DNA of 28,758 bases from Cercozoa sp. M6MM. Lineage: Eukaryota > Endomyxa: Ascetosporea. The number at the start of each line of letters is the position of its first letter. The stretch's first letter is position 1. The notes beneath the pieces are model-generated. The model made no database searches, was not told the DNA's origin, and was given only the letters and a program-made list of their open reading frames with translations. This document shows, in pieces, positions 9,984-21,059 of the stretch. Location of the stretch: the NCBI GenBank assembly GCA_040357565.1, contig JBDODJ010000137.1. One strand, 5' to 3'. The position numbers were made by a program, and so were the translations under genes.

Positions 9984-11762
9984 ATGTCCGCCCCAAGTGA
10001 ATATGCTCTCGCCGAGCGACGCGAACGAATGCTGTCGAAACGTCGACAGCTTGCTGCTCGTCAGAAAAAGCTGTCACCCTTGCTCGGAATCAGCCCACTG
10101 CCGGCAGCACAAAAGAGCAGGAATGCAAAGCTCGATCTCGGCTTTGGAAAACAAGGCGAGCAAGCGAAATCCTCTAAACAAGAGTTGTTAACCTCGTCTG
10201 CTCCGTCGCGGGTCCACAACGATCAGACAGACGCCGCGGTGGCACACTCGGAAGAAACTGAGTCGGTGGAGCACTACATTGTCGATCGCAACACAGACCA
10301 GAATCCACTCTCTCGCGGTGGAAGCGAGGATGAGAAGCGACTCTCGCGATCCTCCTCTTCCCGGAAGTCGAACGCATGGGAAGACACCAAGCACGACCGT
10401 ATTAGACCACGCAACCCGAGCAGCTCGGCGAGCGAACGAAGTACAGCACCAACAAGACCGAGTGTGGAAACCGACATCGACGTCACAAGGTTTGGTCGCG
10501 ACTCGTCGTTGACCGCGAGCGAGGTCCCCGGTGTCACTCGGCACAACAACGTGCCAGACCAAGCATCAGTTAACTCGATGCGCGCGTGGGCAACCACGCC
10601 AGTACTTCGAGGCACTGTGCTGCAGTGCCGAATCCTTCGCACGAAATCGAAGCGAATGTCGCACCTGAAGCGACTCGGTGGCGCCGGGCTCGTTCGTGAA
10701 AGCCTGCTGCAACTCCAGCTGGTTCTCGACGTTCGCAGCAGCAAGTCTAGTCCAGAAATGCGGCAGCGAGGTGGTGAGGTCATCATGTGCGCGCAAAAGC
10801 AAAGAGGCAACCGCACTTCGAACTTTCACATTGCCGTGTTTGACTCGCAAAGTGTGCCACTCGGTGGAGTCAACTGTTTCGACAAGCACAGCATGCGATA
10901 CATCGGCAAAGTGCGCAGCAACTTTCTTGGTACCGAGTTTCGAGTGTTTGACGACGGGTCCAATCCCGACCGCAGCGTTCCGTCGCCCGATTCGCGCAAG
11001 CCGAGTCATCTGTGCCGTGTGCGTCGCGAACTCGCTGTTGTTCTCTATGTACTAGTTGCTTCGCTCCCAGAATGAGCTTTCGGTTTTATTCACCGTTGTT
11101 AGGAAAAGAATATTCTCGGCAGCCGAGGCCCGCGCAAAATGACTGTCTTGATGCCGCAACTCGGTATAGACGGGAAACCGCTGATATTCCGTCCTACCGC
11201 AGCTTCCGAGTCAGTGCTTCTTTCGCATTTTCACGAGAGCAAAGATCGCCTGTTGTCCCGAAGTATTCACGAGGATGCACTTCCGAAGGACGACAGCCTT
11301 GAGGTCTCGAAAGACCGTGCCAATATGACTTACGGGGATGACGAACCGATACAAGTCTTGCACAACAGAAAGCCGCAGTGGAGCGAAGCCGTCGGTGCTT
11401 TTGTTCTCAACTTCAACGGGCGCGTCACCGAGGCCAGTGTTAAAAACTTCCAGCTCGAGCGACTGACCTCGCGCAGTGGAGCTTCCGCCAAGCGCACCTC
11501 CCGCGTCGATGTCGACAGTGGTCACTTTGACGAGAATAATCGGTACCATTGCTACATTCTCTTGTCGTAGAATGGTGGCATTCCACTTTATTTTGCCCTC
11601 AGGTACGACGGGACCGAAGGGACACGACAGCCCCCTGTTCTTCTGCAGTTTGGTCGCTGTGGGGCTGACGAGTTCGCCTTGGACGTCGGATGGCCATTCA
11701 CACCACTTCAGGCATTTGGTATTGCCATCACGAGCCTCGAAAGCAAACTTGCGTGTGAGTAA
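9984..11762 (+). CDS. Tubby-like protein (TULP family)
   Basis: Three exons, 9984-11048, 11103-11542 and 11603-11762, encode 554 residues. The start is the first ATG of the frame after the divergent promoter. Residues 1-40 form a basic Arg/Gln-rich helix (ALAERRERMLSKRRQLAARQ) resembling the N-terminal IFT-A-binding helix of TUB/TULP3. Residues about 40-195 are Ser/Arg/Glu-rich and disordered. From about residue 200 the Tubby domain is complete to the C-terminus: RGTVLQCRI, the basic phosphoinositide-binding segment CAQKQRGNRTSNFHI, YIGKVRSNFLGTEFRVFDDG, GSRGPRKMTVLMP, FVLNFNGRVTEASVKNFQ, and the final LQAFGIAITSLESKLACE. In animals these proteins bind PI(4,5)P2 and, through IFT-A, carry membrane receptors into cilia. 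A long insertion (SGASAKRTSRVDVD..., 11463-11540) sits before VLLQFGR. Convergent with the next gene. Confidence 0.97.
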
Positions 11763-11954
11763 TTCCCGTCCGTTTCGTCACCATTGCAATCGAACCTTCA
11801 GTCAGGCATCCGTCGGGTACAGCGTCGTGCCTCCACATGACTGTAATTTTCTGTCACGTTACTGTAGTTTCTCCTGCCCTCTCGGGTCCTTCTGAGACCT
11901 CTGTCACTCACTACTGGTAGTAAAGCTTCGGTTATGTCTCGACTCATACTCTCT

Positions 11955-13873
<1,919 letters not shown>

Positions 13874-14063
13874 CGCTTCCCGAGACTTGAAAAAGGAACT
13901 TCAGATGCAAAAAGTACCATCGTGAGTGTTCAACGGATTCGGCAACCAGTACACGTCTCGACTGTTCCGTCGCTTGCGGGAACAACAATTAGCAACCCGG
14001 AAGTGGTTCATGGCGTGGCACGGCGTCGGCCAGTCCGAATTCGGGCGCGCCGGGTGCTTCGCA

Positions 14064-14136
14064 GTTACCACACGTGTGACATAGTAGGTCCGGATTCGGC
14101 GGTTGCCACACGTGTGAGATAGCATGTCCGAATGTC
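14064..14136. promoter_or_regulatory. Duplicated element around CACACGTGTG palindromes
   Basis: Two imperfect copies of a roughly 35-base unit, 14064-14097 and 14102-14136, each contain the perfect 10-base palindrome CACACGTGTG (14069-14078 and 14107-14116), spaced 38 bp apart. A related half-unit, GGATTCGGCAACC, lies at 13935-13947. The palindrome holds an E-box/G-box core CACGTG, a bHLH/bZIP-type site. Position between the start of the minus-strand gene (13873) and U6 copy 1 suggests a promoter element for one or both. The rest of 13874-14263 shows no further feature. Confidence 0.45.
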
Positions 14137-14176
14137 CTTCCCGAGCCTTCAGGGCTTAACTAAAATAACATTTTTG

Positions 14177-14252
14177 TGCTTCAAGTAGTTTTCGTGGCCC
14201 ATGAGACGACAAAGTCAGACCAGACCACTGCGGTTGGGCGATAAGCGCAGTT
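14177..14252 (+). promoter_or_regulatory. Putative upstream promoter block of U6 copy 1
   Basis: From GGCCCATGAG at 14195 to GCGCAGTTA at 14252 the sequence matches the region upstream of U6 copy 2 at about 48 of 58 positions, and a GTGCTTCA match lies at 14177. The block ends 11 bases before the U6 start in both copies, at a place typical of snRNA proximal elements and TATA boxes. No canonical TATA is visible; CGATAAG occupies about -21. The role is inferred from conservation and position. Confidence 0.65.
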
Positions 14253-14263
14253 ACTTTTCTCAG

Positions 14264-14286
14264 ATTGCCCTTCGGGGCATAATTCA

Positions 14287-14317
<31 letters not shown>

Positions 14318-14371
14318 GGTCCCTGCGTTAAGGATGACACGAAAAATCCACGATTGTATCACACTTTTTTT
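14264..14371 (+). ncRNA. U6 spliceosomal snRNA, copy 1
   Basis: The sequence has the 5' stem-loop TGCCCTTCGGGGCA (UUCG tetraloop), the highly conserved core AATTGGAACGATACAGAGAA with the ACAGAGA box at 14301-14307, the AGC triad in GATTAGCATGG, and the internal stem-loop CCCTGCGTTAAGGATGACACG. It ends in a T7 run (14365-14371), the RNA polymerase III terminator. U6 pairs with U4 and U2 and with the intron 5' splice site and forms the catalytic centre of the spliceosome. It is identical over the RNA to copy 2. About 45 bases of 3' flank (14372-14416, GTAGCCGCGCGC...CAGCC) are also nearly identical. Confidence 0.98.
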
Positions 14372-14583
14372 GTAGCCGCGCGCGCTGTCTGCTCTGTTTC
14401 TTTCAGCCTTTCAGTTCCAATGCAACCGCAGTCGAACCTAGCCGAAGCTTGGCTATGACCACAGGCGCCTGCAGGCAAAGCAGGCGGGCAGGTACCTCAG
14501 TCAGTTTAATTTAGATAAATTGAATTTAGTACAATAGTCCGAGCCATGCCAAACAAACGTCGTGTGAGCTGTCCTGTCCTTAC

Positions 14584-17524
14584 TTAGTAGCGTAAGACGG
14601 CCGAGTCTACTCGCAGGTGCCAGCGCAGCATGCCGCCCTGCCAAACAAGTCCAGTCAACAGTCAACAGTCAACAGAGAAACACAACACAAAAACAAAAAC
14701 AAAAAACAAAAAAAAGGAGGTCAATCGTCAAGCACCTCCATGTTGTAGACTTCGCCATCGTACTGCACCTCGCTGTCGCTGTGTACAACAGATGCAGTTC
14801 ATTAACATGCGCGAGGGTAGAGCACACGGAGTACGGGTCGCGCACAAAGTCGAGGAAGCGCCGAGTGGCCTTGACGGACTTGCGACCGCGCCGACAGATA
14901 AAAATTAGCGCCGCGTGCTGCGACGCCGCCGAGCGTGCCAACTCGGCACACTTTGTCTCCGTCAGCTGTGGCACAAACACGCTTGTTTGACTGGACCGGA
15001 TCCAGTACTGGACTGGACTGGATCCCACTGGACCACTGGATCCAACTGGACCACCGGATCCCACTGGACCACGGGATCCAACTGGACTGGATCCAGTACT
15101 GGACAGGATCCCACTGGACTGGACTGGACTGGACTAGTACCTCAGGAAGTGGCACCGACACGGCGTCGCGGAAGGACGTGATGGCATACTCGTGCGGAGG
15201 CCGCACGTCGATCAGCAGCAGTTCCTGAGGGAGAGGAGAGGGGATATAGGGAGAGGTAAATTTAAAGGGGTAAGGAACGCGCGGAGGGGGTACCTCCTGT
15301 GCCTGCATACGCTGCAGCAACGCCGTCGGCAGCAGCGACGGCACCGTTTTCGCCAAGTTGGCCGACATCTCCAGTGTCGCTTCGTCACTGCACACACACA
15401 CATGCACACACACATGCACACACACACATGCACACACACATATGCACACACACACACGTTACCCACCCCCCTGTTTTCCCTCTCTCACACTCATCTGTAC
15501 CCCCCAGAACCGCAAGCGAAACTGTCGGTGTCCTTCTCGCCGATCAGACCGCGAGCGCGCACTTTGTCCACCTCAGCGTCCTGACGTTCCCGCAGACTGT
15601 GTGGCCATAATAGACTCTGTACTGCATCAAAGAAACGGCCCACATCGACCGCACTGTGTGTACCGAACAGTGCGTGTGCGCATCGACAGGGCGTCCAGCA
15701 GAAGCAGGCGACCCGACAGACACTGACCAAAGCCGCCGAGCACCTGCACAACATGTGACCACTTGAGCGACCACTTGAGTGACCACTTGAGTGACTTGAC
15801 CCTCAGTGACCACCTGAGTGATCACGTGGAGTGCTACCTTCATCGCCTCGAGTGCCTGGACAGAGCCGGCGATGCCAGGCACGACACCGAGGACTGCAAC
15901 ACCAAAGTTCACCCCTCCCCTTAGCCCCCTCCCTCCCCCTAGAGCACTGAGACTACCTCCAGCAGACGAGCAGGACTGCGTAGAGTTCTTGGCAGGTGGC
16001 TACAACAAGACGGTTCCCGGAGAGTTCCCGGAAAGGTTGTGTAAGATGAAGGGAAGGATGAGTATACATCAGGCCAGACACAGCGGTAGGTGGGTCCTCC
16101 CTGGAAGTTGAACACGCTGACTTGCAGGTCGGTGCGTACGGCACCGGCCCTGCACACATGGGCCAGAGTGCGGGTACACTACATGCACCGGGAGAGGACA
16201 GGGCTGTACCACACGAGCGGAATGTCCAGGATCACCGAGATGTCGTTGCACAGGTAGCTAGATTTGGCATACATACCCCATTACATACCCCATACATACC
16301 CCCCCACCCCGTGTCCCTCAATGTGCAGGTGTACCGAGTGGCGGCATTGTCGCTGCAGTCCAACAGAACGTCGGCATCGTGCGGTACCACCTCCAGTGCG
16401 TCCTCTGTGTACAGTATCTAGGCAGACACACACACACACAGGGTGTTTCTAGTGTACCAGCAGTAAGGTAGGTCAGCACAGTGTCGATGTGCACCTGCGG
16501 GTTCAGTGCCTGGCACGCCTGCTTGGCCGACTCGGCCTTGGGCACGCCAACGCGCGCGTCTGTGTGCGCGATCTGCCGCTGGAGGTTCGAGCGCTCCACT
16601 TCGTCGCCCTGCCACGCACAGCGACAAATACAGAACCAATCTAGAGATACACGCGCAAAATAAACCATGACATCAATACATCACGAAATACTCTTCAAAA
16701 ATAAACATACAATTCGACAGAGTTAAATAGACAACTAGAATAAACAACAAATATTAAATTAAACAAACAAAACAAGACCAAACAAAACAAGACCAAACAA
16801 ACACTGGAAAGAAAAGGCAGTGTTACGTCAATGATGGTGATGTGGCCCACACCGGCTGCCGCCAAAAACAGCAGCGCACTGCTGCCTAGTCCGCCCGCAC
16901 CTACGACGACGGCCTTGCTTTTGCACAGTCTGAGGTCAAACTCAGTGTCGACAGAACTCACCTTACAGGGGAGGGCTCAAACTGCGACCTACCGAGACTG
17001 GGCCTCCGCACCCACGTTGGGCAGTGCCAGGTGACGCGCGTACCGATGCACCTGCTCAGAGGCACAGCTAGACCCGAAAGTGGCAGTACAACAGCTGAAT
17101 TACCTGCTCTTGCGAGAGATCGCACTCCGTCATCGGCACCTCTGGCAACACAGATCAACTTGCATTACTTTGCACTGGTGATTGAGTGAACATGTCAATC
17201 TACCGTGGTTGCCCATATTGGCGTTTTCCTTGTCCATTACTGGCAAAAAACAATAATCCAACTTCTCAGTTCCTCGCACAGCTTGTTTACGACTCTCCAT
17301 CGCCGACAAACAGCGAAAGAAACTTCTTTAAAAATCACAATAGACTATTCCAGCGCTCCGATGCTTGTGATTCTGTGCCTCGCTTTCCCAGTTAATAGTT
17401 TCCAGACGTGGTTTTAGTTTGGTACCTGCTTGTCTTGTGACAGTGCAAGTTTGGGCGCTCGTTTTTCGGGCTTTTTGGGACCAGTAGCTTTGCGCAACCG
17501 CAGCCTAAAGAGAGATGAGCTCAT
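14584..17524 (-). CDS. MOCS3: MOCS3/Uba4: E1-like adenylyl- and sulfurtransferase with rhodanese domain
   Basis: Seventeen in-phase exons give 438 residues: 17426-17524, 17104-17139, 16993-17051, 16827-16929, 16458-16608, 16335-16404, 16210-16257, 16068-16149, 15957-15987, 15838-15893, 15664-15743, 15501-15596, 15294-15387, 15141-15224, 14835-14965, 14736-14778 and 14584-14637. The MoeB/ThiF-type domain has the ATP loop VVGAGGLGSS (about 73-82), GDEVERSNLQRQ (100-111), DCSDN (165-169) and the E1 cysteine in SCSSAG (Cys222). The rhodanese domain begins ELLLIDVRPPHEY, carries the catalytic loop CRRGRKS (Cys387) and ends VYNMEGGMLRWHL. The enzyme adenylates and thiocarboxylates Urm1 (tRNA thiolation) and the small MPT-synthase subunit (molybdenum cofactor), in the cytosol. 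The zinc-site cysteines appear absent (see findings). Head-to-head with IDH. The start could lie slightly upstream if CTCTCTTTAG is an acceptor. Confidence 0.97.
14990..15137. repeat. Minisatellite of ACTGGACCA / ACTGGATCC units
   Basis: Tandem 9-10-base units alternating ACTGGAC, ACTGGATCC and ACCACTGGATCC fill nearly all of the intron 14966-15140 of MOCS3. Several GGATCC palindromes recur at 20-25 base steps. Confidence 0.9.
15391..15458. repeat. (CA)n / CACATG microsatellite
   Basis: CA repeats interrupted by regularly spaced ATG (CACACATGCACA units) inside the MOCS3 intron 15388-15500. Confidence 0.92.
15756..15832. repeat. Minisatellite of GACCACTTGAGT units
   Basis: Five to six copies of a 12-base unit, GACCACTTGAGT with variants, occupy the MOCS3 intron between exons 10 and 11 (15744-15837). 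Confidence 0.9.
16740..16802. repeat. AAACAAAACAAGACC short tandem repeat
   Basis: The motif AAACAAAACAAGACC occurs twice directly adjacent, with partial copies on both sides, within the AT-rich MOCS3 intron 16609-16826. On the sense strand it forms a long T/G-rich tract before the acceptor. Confidence 0.8.
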
Positions 17525-17606
17525 AGTATTTTGAGCCGATAGGACGGACAAAAGTGCGATTTTGGACGAAGCTTCGAAACCACGAACCAACCGTGACGTC
17601 GACTCG
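17525..17606. promoter_or_regulatory. Compact bidirectional promoter MOCS3 / IDH
   Basis: Only 82 bp separate the MOCS3 ATG (minus) from the ATG of the presequence-encoding IDH exon (plus). Both 5' leaders and core promoters must overlap here unless either gene has an undetected upstream 5' exon. I see no TATA box. A TGACGTCG (CRE-like) sequence is at 17594-17601. Confidence 0.5.
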
Positions 17607-19311
17607 ATGTTTTCACTTTCTCGTACTGTCCGTACACACAAGTTTTACACAGGTACCACAGTGTACATGAGAACACTTTCAGCCTGTGGGCTTGCAAGTC
17701 AAGCAAAGCATGGTCACACCGACCGACTCACAACTTGCGATTTCTCGCCGATTGGCTGGTCATTTTGTGTTTGTGCAGCTTCCCGCCTGCTCTCCGCGAT
17801 GCCGAAGATTGCCGTCCAGAACCCCGTCGTTGAGCTCGACGGCGATGAGATGACGCGTCTCGTGTGGCGTCTCATCAAGGTGCGGTCCGAGTCGTTCGAA
17901 AGAACAATGAGTGGATGGATATCGATCGTGGTGCTTTTGCAGGAGAAGCTCATCTTCCCGTACGTCGACTTTGGAGCCGACAACGAGATGATCAAGTACT
18001 ACGACCTCTCCGTGACGAGTCGCGACGAGACCAGCGACGCCATCACGCTTGAGGTCAGTTCGCTGTGTCTATGTGTCAGTGTCTGTGACCTGTGTGTGTG
18101 TTGTGACCCAGGCTGCTGAGGCCATCAAGCAGTACAACGTCGGTACACACAGCAACAGCGCTTCCCTCTCTTGAACTGTTGTTTCACTGGGTGTTCTGAC
18201 GGTGCTCGAAGGCATCAAGTGCGCCACGATCACGCCGGACGAGGCACGTGTCAAGGAGTTCAGCCTCAAGAAGATGTGGCGCTCGCCTAACGGCACGATC
18301 CGCAACCACCTGCAGGTGCTCCTTTAGCTCCTCTTTCTCCTACACCCCATATCCTTTCGATGTACCCTGACCCTGGCGCACAGGGCGTCGTGTTCCGCGA
18401 GCCTATCATTCTGAGCAACGTGCCGCGTCTCGTTCCGGGCTGGACCAAGCCGATCGTTATCGGTCGCCACGGTAGCCTTCGCCCCTCTTACCCCTCTCAC
18501 CCCCTCTCACCCCTCCGTGTATGTGTGATGGCGCAGCGCACGCTGATCAGTACAAGGCGCAGGACCGCGTCTTCACGGGCCCGGGCACTCTCAAGTAGGC
18601 CACCCATACCGTGTCCATAGACCTCGATCTACCCGATGTCCATGTCTTGCCAGGATGGTGTTCCAGCCGGCCGACGGTTCGCCGGCGGAGGAGATCGACG
18701 TCTATAAGTTCCAGGGCGAGTCGGCGGTACACATGCTTTGTGCTGGTCTGTACGAATAATGTATAGATAATATATATATATATATATATCTATAGATAAT
18801 ATAGATAGATAGATAGATATAAATATTGATATAGATTTATATGCAGGATGTTATGTGTCTATGTACAGGCGGGCGTCGGCATGGCAATGTACAACACAGA
18901 CAAGTCGATCGAAGGCTTTGCGCGCGCGTCGTTCGAGTACGCGCTGCAGCGCGGCTTCCCGCTGTACCTGTCGACCAAGAACACGATCCTCAAGGCGTAC
19001 GACGGCCGCTTCAAGGACATCTTTGCCGAACTGTACGAGGCCGAGTACAAGGTGCTCTATCCTCTCTCTATATCTGTGTCTGTATATAGTTGTACATATT
19101 TTAACCATATCGATCAGGGCCGCTTCGAGGCCGCGGGCATCTGGTACGAGCACCGGCTGATCGACGACATGGTGGCGCAGGCGCTCAAGAACGAAGGCGG
19201 CTTTGTCTGGGCTTGCAAGAACTACGACGGCGACGTGCAGAGCGACACGCTGGCGCAGGGCTTTGGCTCGCTGGTAGAGCCTTCTACAACTTCCCTCCGT
19301 ATATGTTCTGT

Positions 19312-19344
<33 letters not shown>

Positions 19345-20024
19345 GTGTGTGTGTGTCTCAGGGTCTCATGACGTCGGTTCTGGTGTGTCCCGACGGCAAG
19401 ACCATCGAGGCTGAGGCTGCTCATGGCATGTCTACCTCTATAACATACCTATATGTATAGATACTTATGTCAACATTAAGCAGGCACGGTGACGCGTCAC
19501 TGGCGTCGCTGGCAGCAGGGCGAGGGTAGTACCCCTTCGTCCTGAGACCACTGAATACCTGGTGTATGTGCGATTGGACTGAGCAGAGACGAGCACGAAC
19601 CCGATCGCGTCAATCTTTGCCTGGACGCGTGGTACCGCTTGCTCCTACCCATACCCTCCCAGATAGAGGGTGCTGAACAGGCCTGGCGCACCGCGGCCGT
19701 CTGGACGGCAACCAGGACCTCGTGCAGTTTACCGAGAAGCTCGAGCAGGTCTGCAAGGACACGGTGGAGTCGGGCTTCATGACCAAGGTACTCACGGCAC
19801 GCAACTCTGCATGCACACGCGCACGCACATGTATGTATATATATATATGCATGTATTTCAGGACCTCGCCCTGTGCATCCACGGCAAGAACCTGCAGCGT
19901 GAGCACTACATGGTAGTCTTGCTTTAACTCTCACTTTGCCCCGTTACTCCCGTGTGCGCAGGAGACGGTGGCCTTCCTGGACAAGATCTCGGACAACCTC
20001 GCCGAGCGCATGCAGACGCAGTAA
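17607..20024 (+). CDS. IDH2: NADP-dependent isocitrate dehydrogenase, likely mitochondrial
   Basis: Sixteen in-phase exons: 17607-17652, 17779-17879, 17943-18053, 18112-18142, 18212-18315, 18384-18471, 18537-18594, 18654-18726, 18869-19051, 19118-19273, 19362-19425, 19484-19525, 19587-19631, 19681-19787, 19862-19912 and 19962-20024. They give 440 residues, or 418 from the inner ATG at 17799, the usual cytosolic length. It oxidatively decarboxylates isocitrate to 2-oxoglutarate, making NADPH. Signatures: [15 protein letters not shown] [18 protein letters not shown] with the substrate Arg and catalytic Tyr; [16 protein letters not shown]; the IDH/IMDH pattern [20 protein letters not shown]; and [16 protein letters not shown]. 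The homodimeric eukaryotic subfamily is clear. The N-terminal 22 residues ([20 protein letters not shown]) are Arg/Ser-rich and lack acid residues, as in mitochondrial presequences. No peroxisomal C-terminal tripeptide (ends QTQ). The intron at 19426 has a GC donor. Confidence 0.97.
18766..18842. repeat. (AT)n / (TAGA)n tract in an IDH intron
   Basis: An AT dinucleotide run followed by GATA/TAGA tetranucleotides makes up most of the intron 18727-18868. Confidence 0.93.
19311..19358. repeat. (GTAT)n/(GT)n microsatellite in an IDH intron
   Basis: GTGTAT units pass into pure GT directly before the acceptor TCTCAG of intron 19274-19361. Confidence 0.93.
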
Positions 20025-20762
20025 CTTTCCTCTGTTTTTTCGTGTCGTTTTTGCTGCAGTTTAATGATGTATTTAACCGTATTGCCGATACTGTACCATA
20101 CCGTACGAGGTGTGTGTATATATACGTGTAAGTGGTGTCATGTGTTGCAATTAGGTAAGTGCAGAGGAGCGAGTGCGCTGTGAGGACTCACGAGATCGTG
20201 TCCTTCGCTTCGGCCATTTGGACGCGATCTCTAAGGCCAGCCAGAGAGACTAGGCTTCTTGCTTGTGTTAGTATCAACTGTATTATCCCACTCGATACGT
20301 CGAGTCGCGCGTCGGCAAAATAACTGTCGACTGCATGTGCGTACGTGTCAGCAGGTTAGATCTGCAATACAATTACGAACATGGTTTCATAAAACTGACC
20401 CATGACCGGTGCTGTCGGCATCTGTGGCACTTTGCCGGGAGCGTAGTTTCGGTACCTCACCGAAGGACCACCCTGTGTCAGTGGGATGCAGCTAGGGGTG
20501 CACTGACACTCCATGTCAATGTTCCTCGCAGGTATTGGGGTCAGCGTCTTGCCGATCGCTCTTGGCCGCAGTTGTTCATCTTATTCCGGTGCAGGGTGAC
20601 AGCAAAAGGCTGCCTCATAGTGTGCGCACTCTAGTGTTCGATATGTGTGTCATCTCCTTGCGTAGTCACATTTTTTTTGTGGTCTGATAGGGGTAGTTTG
20701 GAATGCACGCGCAAGGGAGAATCGAAAGGCTGAAAGAAACAGAGCAGACAGCGCGCGGCTAC
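20025..20762. other. Intergenic region after IDH, no gene recognised
   Basis: This 738-base stretch contains the presumed IDH 3' UTR and the 3' flank of U6 copy 2; about 45 bases next to 20762 match the flank of copy 1. An open frame of 99 codons at 20335-20634 shows no family motif and no splice context, so I do not call it. A local CGCTTCGGCCATTTGG at about 20205 only faintly resembles the U2 5' end. I see no tRNA. Confidence 0.6.
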
Positions 20763-20817
20763 AAAAAAAAGTGTGATACAATCGTGGATTTTTCGTGTCA
20801 TCCTTAACGCAGGGACC

Positions 20818-20848
<31 letters not shown>

Positions 20849-20871
20849 TGAATTATGCCCCGAAGGGCAAT
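20763..20871 (-). ncRNA. U6 spliceosomal snRNA, copy 2
   Basis: On the minus strand this is identical across the RNA to copy 1: 5' UUCG stem-loop, ACAGAGA box, AGC triad, internal stem-loop. It ends in T8 (plus-strand A run 20763-20770). It is inverted relative to copy 1, about 6.4 kb away, with MOCS3 and IDH between the two. Both have intact terminators and a conserved upstream block, so both look functional rather than retro-pseudogenes. Confidence 0.98.
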
Positions 20872-20884
20872 TCAATCGGTGATA

Positions 20885-20958
20885 CTGCGTTTGTCGCCGG
20901 ACCGCAGTGTTCTGATCTGACTTTATCGCCTCATGGGCCTAGTAATATCTGAAGCACT
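20885..20958 (-). promoter_or_regulatory. Putative upstream promoter block of U6 copy 2
   Basis: Read on the minus strand, GGCCCATGAG...GCAGTAT is the counterpart of 14195-14252, with GTGCTTCA again further upstream. The spacing to the U6 start is the same as in copy 1. Conservation is high in the block and drops to near random in the 11-13 bases before the RNA, which argues for selection on the block. Confidence 0.65.
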
Positions 20959-21059
20959 CTGTAACAATTGTCGTTTGATCTATTCTAACACAACGCTGCA
21001 CGTCTTCCACCGCAGCTGACAATAACAACAAGTAATGCTTTCTTCCGTTGCTAGAAAAC

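Noticed and set aside
14584..20024. MOCS3 plus IDH as a functional operon-like unit, or the U6 inverted pair as a transposon with terminal inverted repeats
   Set aside because: The genes are divergent with unrelated pathways. The inverted copies are complete Pol III genes with their own promoter blocks and terminators, with no transposase or target-site duplication seen.
20200..20240. CGCTTCGGCCATTTGG resembling the start of U2 snRNA
   Set aside because: The branch-site recognition GTAGTA and the Sm site expected downstream are absent.
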